Below are positions 8,126-17,037 of a DNA stretch of 64,000 bases, piece by piece (the stretch's first letter is position 1; each line of letters opens with the position of its first letter). The stretch covers positions 62,001 through 126,000 of the forward strand of contig FMVL01000005.1 in assembly GCA_900102235.1 (NCBI GenBank), written 5' to 3'. The notes under the pieces were generated by a model. The model saw only the letters and a list, made by a program, of their open reading frames with translations. It made no database searches and was not told where the DNA came from. The DNA comes from Lachnospiraceae bacterium XBB2008. Lineage in GTDB: Bacteria > Bacillota > Clostridia > Lachnospirales > Lachnospiraceae. Made by a program: the position numbers and the translations under genes.

Positions 8126-9667
8126 TCATTGCATATAGCCATATCTGTAAATATGGTAGTGATAATCATTGTAATCAAATTCATATTGAAAAGCGAACTG
8201 AACTTTTCCGTCATCAGTCCATCTGAAGTACGTCGGAATATTGTCGGAGCGTGAATCATTTTCCATAAGCTGCCACAACATGATCGCAACACCTGTATCC
8301 TCGTCGTAACTGACCAGCTCACTGCCATCTATGGTGTCAATATGATCGCTGGATTTTTCCTCAACCAGCTCACCTGTTTCAAGATCATATTTTTGATAAG
8401 CAAATCCTATAGAATACGTACCCATTATGTCCCCATACTTGGGATATTCGGTCTTTTTCTTATTGCTTGAGGACGAAGAACTGCCTGATGAGGAGCTGTT
8501 TGAAGAAGAACTGCTCGAAGACCCGGTCTTTGCATCTTCATCTTTCTTCTCTTCCTCTTCCTGCTTCTTATCCTCTTCAGCCTCTTTCGCAGGTGCACCG
8601 TCTTCGCTGTAAGCTAACGAATCCATGAACTCTTCGGCATATTCGCCGAGCATGGTTCCGGTAAAATACGGCTCTCCGAACATGATCACATAATATGCAT
8701 CGGTATCAAGCAGTACATAGGAGTCCTGATATAATGCATAGTCCATATCATCATCATTTACGATCGAGATGACTCTCCGGCCCTCCAGCCCCGCCGCTTC
8801 GGCAGAACTGGTAGACTCCACCTCTACATCTTCAAAGTAATCATCTACGATGATCTTAAATACATCATCTGCTTTCTTCCAGTCCTTCAGATCATCGGGG
8901 AGTTCCTCGTAGTAGATATAGATTCCGGCACCATAGTCCGATACAGGGAAAAAGCGGACCGCACCGACCTGTTTTCCGTCCCTTTCGCCAACCTCATTCA
9001 TATCTTCCCAATCGGATATTCCCTTCCAGGTAAGGTGGCCGAGAGCATAATCCTTGTCGGCTCTTATGTTCTCCCAGATGGAATCGAGATAGGTGATCCG
9101 CTTCTCGCCGTCAAGACTCTCCATTCGGCAGGCGTGCTCGGGAACACCTTTGATGAACGATATACGCGGTGTGCCCGAAGACTGTGAGAATCCGGCATAA
9201 GTACCGAATACTCTCATCTCCTGACCGCGCAGATCGACCATCATTTCATTGTAAGCATAAGAAAGAGCCTGGCCGCAGTTAACGGTCCAGTCGCCGTCAG
9301 CCGCTTTTAAGGTAAGCGCATGCTTATCTTCATCGTAATCACCGACAGTGCCTCTGATGCAGATAAGATCCTCACCGTGTTCACCGGATTTTTCCTCGGA
9401 TCCGAAATCCGCCCAGGCTGCCGGTGTAAATTCATCTGTGTATAAAACACCTGTCAGATCGTCCTCCGGGACTTCGGGAACCTCTTCTTCCGGCTCCTCT
9501 TCGGGCTCGGGTTCCGGTTCCGGAGTGGGAGCAGGTTCCGCGGGTGCTTCCTGAACTGCTGCGGATTCCTGAGAACTCTCATCGGGAGCCGGTGCAGTCG
9601 AACACGCTCCAAGCAAGAGTGCCGATATCAACAACGTTACTGTCAAAGTGACGTATCTTCTCCTCAT
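8126..9667 (-). CDS. Lipoprotein of unknown function with acidic and poly-serine linkers
   Basis: 513 residues. The signal peptide ends in a clear lipobox, LLGAC (Cys21). Residues about 25-70 are Pro/Glu-rich, a likely wall-spanning spacer. Two globular regions follow (about 75-190 and 195-350), then a Glu/Lys-rich segment, a run of about 20 Ser residues broken only by Asn and Gly (about 395-415), and a C-terminal 90-residue domain rich in Tyr and Asp that ends in repeated aromatic residues. I do not recognise the domains. RBS AAGGAGG sits directly before the ATG. The lipobox and linkers indicate a surface-anchored sensor, binding protein or envelope factor; no function is assigned. Confidence 0.75.
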   Translation of the reverse strand: MRRRYVTLTVTLLISALLLGACSTAPAPDESSQESAAVQEAPAEPAPTPEPEPEPEEEPEEEVPEVPEDDLTGVLYTDEFTPAAWADFGSEEKSGEHGEDLICIRGTVGDYDEDKHALTLKAADGDWTVNCGQALSYAYNEMMVDLRGQEMRVFGTYAGFSQSSGTPRISFIKGVPEHACRMESLDGEKRITYLDSIWENIRADKDYALGHLTWKGISDWEDMNEVGERDGKQVGAVRFFPVSDYGAGIYIYYEELPDDLKDWKKADDVFKIIVDDYFEDVEVESTSSAEAAGLEGRRVISIVNDDDMDYALYQDSYVLLDTDAYYVIMFGEPYFTGTMLGEYAEEFMDSLAYSEDGAPAKEAEEDKKQEEEEKKDEDAKTGSSSSSSSNSSSSGSSSSSSNKKKTEYPKYGDIMGTYSIGFAYQKYDLETGELVEEKSSDHIDTIDGSELVSYDEDTGVAIMLWQLMENDSRSDNIPTYFRWTDDGKVQFAFQYEFDYNDYHYHIYRYGYMQ

Positions 9668-9724
9668 AAGCCTCCTCCTTACATCTGACTTTTAACAACT
9701 GACCTGACCGGTCTTATGCCGGTG

Positions 9725-10594
9725 TCACTCGACGGTCTCCTCACCGTCAAAAAGCTTGGTCTCCGCGCAGGCTGCGATCACCTGGCTGGCCGCATCCCCG
9801 TATTCCTCATCTCTGAGGTTATCATCGGCCAATGTCAGTATGCTGTCTATCTTCTCTGCAGACAGATACCGCTCTGCCTCTCCGAAGGATGAGATCCATA
9901 TCATCCGGTTATCCATATCGATGAGCAGTATCATACCATCCGTCCCGGCACCGTATAGATCGTCATATCTGTCTTCCGCATACAGATCAGTGCCGTTCTC
10001 AGCGATACCTTCCGCTGTCACAAACAGGAATTTCCAGCCTGTTCCGCGTTCGCAGCTCATGATTATGTCCGACAGCGATTTTTCTTCAGCGGAACTCAGA
10101 AGATCCGCTTCATCATATACACTTACCGCTTTGATCTCCAGAGAGGTTCGTTCTTCATCTTCGACGACCTCCTCGGATATCTCCTCGGTAAGTTCTTTTT
10201 CGGGCTCAGCTTCGGCAGTCTCCTCTGCGGGTTGTTTATCCTCTTCAAAACTCTGAGCCGTTGCCGGATCCGCCTGCTGAACCTGCTCTGTAAGCTCACT
10301 TGAAGCCGGGGCCATTTTGTCCGCCAGAAATCCCGGATATACAAACAGCACAACGACCGCGATCACAGCCGCCAGCAGCAGTGCTATGATCCCCAGTATC
10401 ACTCCGGTCCCGGATCCCGAACGATCCGGCGCCGCTGCAGAGCTTACCTCGGGCTGCGGTATCGGAACATACGGCGTCTGCACTTGCGACCCCTGCGAAG
10501 TCGGCGGCTGCTCGTCTCCGGTCAAAACCATACCGCAGTTCGGGCAATATTTCGTACCATCAGGCACATCTTTTCCGCATTTAGGACATATCAT
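9725..10594 (-). CDS. Zinc-ribbon membrane protein with TPM domain
   Basis: 289 residues. The N-terminus is a zinc ribbon (CPKCG at 3-7 and CPNCG at about 17-21). A Pro/Gln/Ser linker leads to one membrane helix (about residues 62-86), then an acidic stretch, then a TPM domain from about residue 155: VYDEADLLSSAEEKSL, FLFVTAEG, DGMILLIDMDNRMIWISS and AERYLS. TPM domains occur in membrane-associated phosphatase-like or photosystem-repair proteins and in many Firmicute envelope proteins; the molecular role here is unknown. The order zinc ribbon, membrane helix, extracytoplasmic TPM is a common Clostridia architecture. Confidence 0.8.
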   Translation of the reverse strand: MICPKCGKDVPDGTKYCPNCGMVLTGDEQPPTSQGSQVQTPYVPIPQPEVSSAAAPDRSGSGTGVILGIIALLLAAVIAVVVLFVYPGFLADKMAPASSELTEQVQQADPATAQSFEEDKQPAEETAEAEPEKELTEEISEEVVEDEERTSLEIKAVSVYDEADLLSSAEEKSLSDIIMSCERGTGWKFLFVTAEGIAENGTDLYAEDRYDDLYGAGTDGMILLIDMDNRMIWISSFGEAERYLSAEKIDSILTLADDNLRDEEYGDAASQVIAACAETKLFDGEETVE

Positions 10595-10618
10595 ATAAGA
10601 ACCTCCGCCAGTGACCTA

Positions 10619-10648
10619 ATTATGCCAAAAAACACAGGCTTTTTTCAA
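10619..10648 (-). promoter_or_regulatory. Possible promoter of the zinc-ribbon/TPM gene
   Basis: On the minus strand TTGAAA (10648-10643) and CATAAT (10624-10619) are separated by 18 bases. A short CACAG/CTGTG hairpin (10633-10655) followed by six T overlaps it and may weakly terminate the upstream membrane-protein gene. Confidence 0.4.
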
Positions 10649-10663
10649 CTCTGTGAACAACGA

Positions 10664-12370
10664 TCATTTAGAAGCATACACGTCAAAATACTCGCTCGAA
10701 TACAGCGGATCAAGTTTCGCTTCCGTCGGGACTGTTATACCCTTATCCAGGAAGATGATCCCTTCGAGATCCGCAAAGTCCGGACATTCGTCTTCGGATA
10801 TGTATGTGACCTCGTCAAAAGTCATAAGTTCCGTCATGTCCGCCCATACGATCCAGGACTGACCCGACGGGTAGACACAGGTCACACCGACGTCCTGATA
10901 CTCTGACAGCGTTGCGATATGCTCACTCTTCTCCGGATACAGGAATGAAATATTACCGTGCAGGTCTGATACCGAATTTACGATCGCGATCACTCCGATG
11001 ACCGTAGCAGTGACGATCGCACCCAGACGTGCTCCCCTGCTCTCATCGTGCGTCATGCTCTGAGCAATACCGCTGATCCCTTTTTGGCAGCCTGCTGCCA
11101 GACACAGATACAGGATCCCGAGCACGGGCATTACATATCTTATCGAACTGTCACCCAGCATGAGTGCCGTTTTCGACACTGCGAGAAAGTATCCCAGAAT
11201 TGCTGCGATCATCACTTTCATATCCGAAAATGACCTGCTGCGGGAAGGAAATTTCCTCACCATCAGTTCTTTGACGGCATCATCAGCTTCTTCGTATCTG
11301 ATCGCGGAATATGCGCCGGAGCGCTGATCATACACTCTTGACCATCTGATCTTGGGCCTAAACCCATAAAGCCTGTCCGCATTCATGATGCAGGCTATGA
11401 CAGCCAGTCCGACCACTATCCACAACAGTCCTCCGAATCCTATACGATCGATCTTATCCGCAAAAAAGGCTATCCGTTCACCGGTATTGCCTATATCAAA
11501 GAAGTTGCCGGTTGCCTGAGCACCGCGCTGTCCGCGAAACATCTGCGCGGGAAAAGCGGGATAGAACAGATAGGATAACCCGAATGTGACGACCATGGTC
11601 GCCCCGTAGAGCAGCGTGGTCCTGACCGATTTAGTCCGTATGATCTCCCTGATATTCCATACTGCCGCCAGGAAAAAGAGCCATATGAAGAAATAATAGT
11701 GGGTCATGAACCCCAGGAAAGTAAGCACACCCAGCACGGGCCAAAACCAGCCCTGCATACGGACATCTCCCCCTGAAGCTTCCGTAATGTCCGGATCGTT
11801 TGCCTTTTCCCTTACAGCAGGAGATACATGCAGCAAAGTCACCGCAAGTATCCACACTGTGAGAAGCATATACATACGGATAAACACAACCCCGGTCAGG
11901 GTTGCAGCACTTATCCCCCATGCGAGGCATACTATATCCACAACTATCGGGGATTTCGGTATCAGCCGGTCTCCCAGTCTTTTCATCAGAAGCAGCGCAA
12001 TAAGCAGACACACCAGATTGATGGTGAGCCCCTGCCACATGCTGAACCTGCCGGGTGTCACAGAGCACGCCAGATGCAGCAGAAAATAATACATCGGAGG
12101 GTGCACATCCCATGACTGCACTTCTTTTACAAGCGGAAAGTTGAAGCCCTGTCCGGGCAAAACCCTCAGCTCATCCAGTACGGCTTCCCGAGAGACCGCA
12201 CCGTCCGCATAGAATCCCGCAGTCCTGTTACTCGAATAATACGAGTAGAACTCGTCCTCATGCATCCCCTGCTTATTACAACAGCAAACTACAGCCGCGA
12301 TCATACAGATCACGACTGCCGTTACAAATGCGCAAATATTCAAAACTCCGGTTTTTTTATCCATAAACAC
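10664..12370 (-). CDS. Polytopic membrane protein, GT-C-type glycosyltransferase candidate
   Basis: 568 residues with about ten membrane helices. Directly after the first helix comes an extracytoplasmic HEDEFYSYY segment; an acidic DE pair in this first loop is the catalytic signature of GT-C glycosyltransferases (GT39/ArnT-like), which use lipid-linked sugars. A second loop has WDVHPPMYYFLLHLAC, also typical of that class. A soluble domain at the C-terminus (from about residue 490) faces outside. Start: GTG at 12370 is seven bases after GGGGGA and overlaps the upstream stop by one base; ATG at 12364 is the alternative. It closes the glycosyltransferase operon, so it probably decorates a surface glycan or protein. 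Confidence 0.7.
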   Translation of the reverse strand: MFMDKKTGVLNICAFVTAVVICMIAAVVCCCNKQGMHEDEFYSYYSSNRTAGFYADGAVSREAVLDELRVLPGQGFNFPLVKEVQSWDVHPPMYYFLLHLACSVTPGRFSMWQGLTINLVCLLIALLLMKRLGDRLIPKSPIVVDIVCLAWGISAATLTGVVFIRMYMLLTVWILAVTLLHVSPAVREKANDPDITEASGGDVRMQGWFWPVLGVLTFLGFMTHYYFFIWLFFLAAVWNIREIIRTKSVRTTLLYGATMVVTFGLSYLFYPAFPAQMFRGQRGAQATGNFFDIGNTGERIAFFADKIDRIGFGGLLWIVVGLAVIACIMNADRLYGFRPKIRWSRVYDQRSGAYSAIRYEEADDAVKELMVRKFPSRSRSFSDMKVMIAAILGYFLAVSKTALMLGDSSIRYVMPVLGILYLCLAAGCQKGISGIAQSMTHDESRGARLGAIVTATVIGVIAIVNSVSDLHGNISFLYPEKSEHIATLSEYQDVGVTCVYPSGQSWIVWADMTELMTFDEVTYISEDECPDFADLEGIIFLDKGITVPTEAKLDPLYSSEYFDVYASK

Positions 12371-13356
12371 TAATGTATCCCCCGCAGCTTCATGCTCAAG
12401 GCATGCACCGATCTTACGGTACGGGGTGCAGCAGCCAAGAGCCCCAGCTTATGGCGCTGATCATCCGTCAGATAGGGATTGTTTCTGATATCGTCGCGAT
12501 GCGCGCGTAAGTATGCCTTTACGCTGTGATAGAATTCATCGCGGCTCTTCATCATTCCTACGGGGATATGGAGCATGTAATCGAGCCTCTGCACGAGGGC
12601 GAACCTTACAGCGTATTCCTTAAGATCCGGATAATCCCTTTCGATCATCCTCTCCATCCTGTCCGCATTTACCACGATATCCTTAAATACGCGAGAAAAC
12701 TCGGACTTTGACGTCCGGGTATTGCTCCCTTCGCGATAATAGACGTGATAGCAGATATCCGGCAGGATACCTACTGAATCTATCTCTCTTAAGAAAGTTG
12801 TAAACAGCCTGAAATCCTCGTTAAGCTCCCCTGCGGGGAAGAGCGCGATATCAAAGAGGCTGCGGTTTATCAGTTTGGTACAGAAGGAGCAGTCACCGCG
12901 ATGAAGCAGGAGTTCTTTAAGAAAATCCTCCGAGGAAACTCTGACCGGACCATCAGGCACGGTCACGACCATCGGCAGAGAACTCCCGTCCGGTGCGACT
13001 TCATCTCTGCAGACCTGGGCAACATCCACTTTTTCCTCCCGGATCATGGCTGAGAGCTTCTCATACATGTCGGGTTCGATATAATCATCGGCGTCGACAA
13101 ACCCAAGGAAGTCCCCGGTCGCCATACGGATACCGGCATTACGGGCAGCGGAGGATCCGGCGTTTTCCTGATGGAGGACCTTGATACGGCTGTCACCCGA
13201 AGCCATTTTCTCTAAAATAGAGAGCGAAGAGTCGGTCGATCCGTCATCGACAGCGATGATCTCGATATCTTTACAGGTCTGCGCAAGGCAGGACCTGACG
13301 CATCTCTCAACGCAGTCCTCGGTATTATATACGGGAATAATGATGCTAATCTTCAT
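12370..13356 (-). CDS. Family 2 glycosyltransferase
   Basis: 328 residues. A GT-A fold domain opens the protein: IIIPVYNTEDCVERCVRS, VDDGSTDSS and the DXD-type motif FVDADDYIEPDMY (about residues 95-107). A helical C-terminal part follows. It would transfer a sugar from a nucleotide donor on the cytoplasmic face. It belongs to a run of glycosyltransferase genes with short gaps or one-base overlaps. Donor and acceptor cannot be deduced, although GDP-mannose made by the ManC encoded downstream in the window is one possible donor. Confidence 0.9.
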   Translation of the reverse strand: MKISIIIPVYNTEDCVERCVRSCLAQTCKDIEIIAVDDGSTDSSLSILEKMASGDSRIKVLHQENAGSSAARNAGIRMATGDFLGFVDADDYIEPDMYEKLSAMIREEKVDVAQVCRDEVAPDGSSLPMVVTVPDGPVRVSSEDFLKELLLHRGDCSFCTKLINRSLFDIALFPAGELNEDFRLFTTFLREIDSVGILPDICYHVYYREGSNTRTSKSEFSRVFKDIVVNADRMERMIERDYPDLKEYAVRFALVQRLDYMLHIPVGMMKSRDEFYHSVKAYLRAHRDDIRNNPYLTDDQRHKLGLLAAAPRTVRSVHALSMKLRGIH

Positions 13357-13383
13357 ATCTGCTTAATGAGTGTGTCTTCCTCG

Positions 13384-14532
13384 TCAATTGCTGTGGATGA
13401 TCGGGGCCGGAGACAGCGGGCCGCTTTCGGGTAAAACGAATTCGCCTTCACCCATAAGTGCTTTTACAAGACCTAACAGTCTTTCGGCGGCGATATCGGC
13501 ATTCCACTCATCACGGATCGTTTTGTATGCCTTACTGCCCAGATGGGTGTAGCCGTGCCAGTTGCGGAAAACCCTGAGCACATCCTGTTCCATGGATTCG
13601 TATACATCCGTGGGATAAGTCAGACCGTTCTCGTTATCCTTAATGAGGAACGGGACCGCTCCCATCTGTTCGCATGCGATCTCGATGCATCCGCTGTTCA
13701 TGCCCTCATTGATGACAGCACCCCAGCCCTCCAGATGATTGGATGTGCTGATGTGCATATGACATTCGCTCATCAGGGCGCGGACCTCATCAGCTGCCAG
13801 ACTTCCGTGCAACGTGATCTCATCGGGCACTTTTTCCCGGACTTCGTTCTTTATCGTCTCAAAAAGCTCCCCGTCACCGACCATATGGATATGAAAGTCC
13901 TCGCCCTCTTCTTTGAGACGTTCGGCGAGCTTGACTATGAATTCGGGATGCTTTAACGGAATAAACCTGCCCACCCAGATGATCTGCTTGGTCCCGGCAG
14001 ATTCCAGCCTCCTGTCAATCTCATCAACGTCATATTCTATGAACGGCGGAAAATATCCCCATTTAAGGAGTTTCTCGGGATATGCATGTATCATGTGAAA
14101 ATCGGCTGCCGCATAAGCTCCTGCGCAGAGCATGAATACAGCTGCGTTTCTGTAACGTATGTGCTCCTTGTATTTGGCGATAAGACCGCGGGGACTTATT
14201 GCCTTGTAAGTACCTTCACGGTACAGTCTCTCGCTAACGCGAAGCGTAACCTTACCGCTGTTCAAACGCTTCTGCGCGATATCTTCGCGCTCGCTCCATC
14301 CGAACAGAACGACGTCACTGTCGTAGATCAGCTGCTCGCACGCGGGATCATCATACAGCTTCTTAACATAGGGGAGCTCGCTTAAAGATGTATCCCATCC
14401 CATGTCGACACGCTCCTGCTCCATGGGCATGGTAGCCACAAATGCGAAATCATCACCGAGTTTTTCATATATCGCATCGCATAAAGGCTGCTGATGGTGG
14501 TTGATGTAGTTAGATACAAACGTAAAAGTCAT
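13384..14532 (-). CDS. Family 4 (GT-B) glycosyltransferase
   Basis: 382 residues. The C-terminal Rossmann half has IIWVGRFIPLKHPE (about residue 190), HMVGDGEL, and an EX7E-type motif, EGWGAVINEGMNSGC, which binds the donor sugar nucleotide in GT4 enzymes. The N-terminal acceptor domain begins TFVSNYINHHQQPLCDAI, a start often seen in capsule and exopolysaccharide glycosyltransferases. It shares one base with the upstream glycosyltransferase gene, so coupled translation is likely. Confidence 0.88.
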   Translation of the reverse strand: MTFTFVSNYINHHQQPLCDAIYEKLGDDFAFVATMPMEQERVDMGWDTSLSELPYVKKLYDDPACEQLIYDSDVVLFGWSEREDIAQKRLNSGKVTLRVSERLYREGTYKAISPRGLIAKYKEHIRYRNAAVFMLCAGAYAAADFHMIHAYPEKLLKWGYFPPFIEYDVDEIDRRLESAGTKQIIWVGRFIPLKHPEFIVKLAERLKEEGEDFHIHMVGDGELFETIKNEVREKVPDEITLHGSLAADEVRALMSECHMHISTSNHLEGWGAVINEGMNSGCIEIACEQMGAVPFLIKDNENGLTYPTDVYESMEQDVLRVFRNWHGYTHLGSKAYKTIRDEWNADIAAERLLGLVKALMGEGEFVLPESGPLSPAPIIHSN

Positions 14533-15842
14533 TATGTGATATCCTCCGCTTCCGCAAAAACGGTCATGCTGTAATACATCATCATAAGGGCTGAATAGTT
14601 GTTGTCGGAATCATGGTTTTCATGTGCATGTTTCTTGGCATTTCTGCTGTATGCCTTGGTGATCTCGGGCTGTGCAAATATCTCGATGATCGCATCCGCC
14701 AGCGCGTCCACGTTTCCGGAAGGGAAAAGGATCCCATCCTGTCCTCCCACCATCATGCTCGGGATGCCGCCGACATTGGAGGCTACACACGGAACTCCGA
14801 GAAGCATGGCCTCACCGAGAGAGTTCGGTGAATTCTCTAAAGAAGAGGGACATACAAACACATTGCTCGACAGATACTGATCCTTCATCTGATCGGCAGT
14901 GAGCTTACCGAGCATCACAACGTGCCCCTTCAGATGATTCTTGCGTATGAGCTTATACAGATACCTGCCGTATGAGCATCTCTTGACACGGTCCTTCCAT
15001 GTGTCGTTTGCGAGAAGATTGGCGCCGGCCACATAAACGACAGCATCCGGGAATTCCTTAAGTATGCGGGGCATGGCCCTGAGTACATAATGAAATCCCT
15101 TGAGAGGATAGTCGCCCTGGCTCAGGAATATGCTGTGAGGAATACAGTTTTCGACCTTCCAGCTTCCCTGATAGAAGGGCTGTCTCATGGTCTCCCCGAC
15201 ATGATGATACTTCACGCCGGGATGGATATCCTCTACCGATATCCTGTCAAAGTCGGTCCTTCCGGCTACATGTCCGGCCAGTCCGATGGCAAGAGTCTCA
15301 TTGACCCCTCGCCTCTTGAATTTCTCTATCTGCTGCCATACATTGTCGCGGCGTACCAGATCTCTGAATGTGATGCCGTATTTCACCCCGATCGGAATAT
15401 CCGCGGTGTAATGCTCGGCTATGCGCGAACACAGTCCCTGAATACCGAGGATAGTATGATCGGGATCGTTAAACGCCCTCGTAACGGCGAGCGCGTGCGG
15501 ATATTCCGTGCCGAATACATGCACGATATCCGGTTTGAAATCACCTATTATCCCCCTGAAGGTATCTTCGAGCGAATCGTCATATCTGTCGGGATTACCT
15601 GTATCTTCACCGAATCCGTATACCTTGACGGTACAGTTTTCGCTGACGGTGACCACACGGTTTATGACCAGTCCCGCCCCTTCGACCGGAAAGGCGATCC
15701 CTAGAGTAAGCCGGTCTCCGATTGGCTTTAAACTTATCTTTTCTATAAGACCGGTAAGCCAGCCTTCTCTGTTTGAAACAGGGAGATTTAATTGTTCGGC
15801 GATCATAGGTATCGCCAGATTACATACCCATAAAACCCGCAT
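14532..15842 (-). CDS. Family 4 (GT-B) glycosyltransferase
   Basis: 436 residues. The donor-binding half shows FLSQGDYPLKGFHYVLRAM (about residue 255), HVVMLGKL and PSSLENSPNSLGEAMLLG, the last being the EX7E region. The N-terminal domain contains DIVHVFGTEYPHALAV, usual for retaining GT4 enzymes. It is flanked by a GT2 gene upstream and another GT4 gene downstream with almost no spacing. Linkage and substrate are unknown. Confidence 0.88.
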   Translation of the reverse strand: MRVLWVCNLAIPMIAEQLNLPVSNREGWLTGLIEKISLKPIGDRLTLGIAFPVEGAGLVINRVVTVSENCTVKVYGFGEDTGNPDRYDDSLEDTFRGIIGDFKPDIVHVFGTEYPHALAVTRAFNDPDHTILGIQGLCSRIAEHYTADIPIGVKYGITFRDLVRRDNVWQQIEKFKRRGVNETLAIGLAGHVAGRTDFDRISVEDIHPGVKYHHVGETMRQPFYQGSWKVENCIPHSIFLSQGDYPLKGFHYVLRAMPRILKEFPDAVVYVAGANLLANDTWKDRVKRCSYGRYLYKLIRKNHLKGHVVMLGKLTADQMKDQYLSSNVFVCPSSLENSPNSLGEAMLLGVPCVASNVGGIPSMMVGGQDGILFPSGNVDALADAIIEIFAQPEITKAYSRNAKKHAHENHDSDNNYSALMMMYYSMTVFAEAEDIT

Positions 15843-15865
15843 GCCTTTTCCTTCTTGCCGTAACT

Positions 15866-16651
15866 TTAAGCCTTCCGGCTGTAGATTGATTTCTTGATCC
15901 TGTTATATAATCCGCCGGTAACGGGGTTTGAGGCGATCAGCCTTCGAAGCGGAGCCAGTGTGAGCCTCATCCTTCTCCTGTACCTGACTATCTGCTTATG
16001 CGGCATATAGTTTTCCACGATGTCGATATGCTCGGCCGCAGACAGGCGTCTGTTCTTTTTTTCCTCGGAAAAACCTCCGCCCATATATGAACTGATGATC
16101 TCGCCGGTATATACGAACTTCACTTTGGCGATGTATGAACACCAGAGGAACTGTTCGTAATCGGCCCTGACCTTGTATTTTGTGTTGAACGGATGCATGA
16201 GCAGGACCTTGCGGTCATATATGCACGCCTGATGACACGGAACATTACGGAAAAGCGCAAACTCATCCATCTCCGGATTGGACGCTACCCTCGATCTGGC
16301 CGCACGATCATAGATATCCCCGTATATCAGCAGATTAGGTCCGTCAATGTGGGCCACGATGTTTTCGAGCACATGCTCGTTATACAGGTAATCACCGCAA
16401 TTGAGGAAAAGGATGTATTCTCCTGCAGCTTCCTCCAGAGCCTGGTTCATTGCATCATAGATGCCCAGATCCGGTTTTGATATCACGCGGATACGGGGAT
16501 CCTCAGGCAGTTTGGACAGCGAGCCGTCCGTTGACTCCCCGTCCTTGACCAGAACCTCAAAATCCTTATAGGTCTGGGTGATTATGCTTTTTACGGTCGC
16601 TCTCAGCTCGTCGCCGGCATTGAGCGTAACTACTATGATCGAGAGCTTCAT
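15866..16651 (-). CDS. Family 2 glycosyltransferase
   Basis: About 261 residues from the chosen ATG. Motifs: LSIIVVTLNAGDELRATV, VKDGESTDGS, and FLNCGDYLYNEH (DXD position replaced by NCGD, as in the WcaA/GT2 colanic-type group). A basic C-terminal tail could peripherally bind the membrane. An upstream in-frame ATG at 16672 would overlap the previous gene by 20 bases; neither has a good ribosome binding site, and 16651 follows the upstream stop by one base, so it is preferred. It is the first glycosyltransferase of the operon and may be coupled to the DUF1667 gene before it. Confidence 0.88.
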   Translation of the reverse strand: MKLSIIVVTLNAGDELRATVKSIITQTYKDFEVLVKDGESTDGSLSKLPEDPRIRVISKPDLGIYDAMNQALEEAAGEYILFLNCGDYLYNEHVLENIVAHIDGPNLLIYGDIYDRAARSRVASNPEMDEFALFRNVPCHQACIYDRKVLLMHPFNTKYKVRADYEQFLWCSYIAKVKFVYTGEIISSYMGGGFSEEKKNRRLSAAEHIDIVENYMPHKQIVRYRRRMRLTLAPLRRLIASNPVTGGLYNRIKKSIYSRKA

Positions 16652-16652
16652 C

Positions 16653-17021
16653 TTAGTGTTTGCATCCGACATTTTTGGTGGCTATCACATCCACACCGGT
16701 ACCGGCGGCATCCTTAAGGACTACCTCTCCGATGGTCACGGGTGCTTCTACGGTAACCGACTTAAGCGCTTCGATGATATCGCCTATCTTATCCTTGGGG
16801 ATGTCATCCCGGGTTTTTACGGAAACGACCGGGAGTTCTCCCCCGTTCACGTTGACGATGGAAGTTACTATCCGGGTAGGATTCGTGAGTTCCTTCCGCG
16901 CATAGGCATCTCCTCTGGGACAGTTGTTTCCGGTAACGGTCATCTCTCCCTTATCGTCTATATCCACGCTGAGCATGCAGCCCAGCGGGCAGTTGATACA
17001 TATCAGTTCTTTATGTTCCAT
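16653..17021 (-). CDS. DUF1667 cysteine-rich protein
   Basis: 122 residues. The N-terminus has CINCPLGC (about residues 9-16) and CPRGDAYA (about 34-41), the conserved cysteine pattern of DUF1667, which resembles iron-sulfur-binding segments of molybdopterin oxidoreductases. The gene follows two FAD-dependent oxidoreductase genes, and this trio is a recurrent Firmicute arrangement that looks functionally like the GlpA, GlpB and GlpC subunits. It is probably an electron-transfer accessory of that dehydrogenase. This is inference from context; the cluster type is not proven by the sequence. Confidence 0.85.
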   Translation of the reverse strand: MEHKELICINCPLGCMLSVDIDDKGEMTVTGNNCPRGDAYARKELTNPTRIVTSIVNVNGGELPVVSVKTRDDIPKDKIGDIIEALKSVTVEAPVTIGEVVLKDAAGTGVDVIATKNVGCKH

Positions 17022-17037
17022 GGCAAAACCTCTGCTG

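Noticed and set aside
9668-9724. ACCGG/CCGGT mini-hairpin as terminator
   Set aside because: Only five base pairs and no T-run follows on the minus strand.
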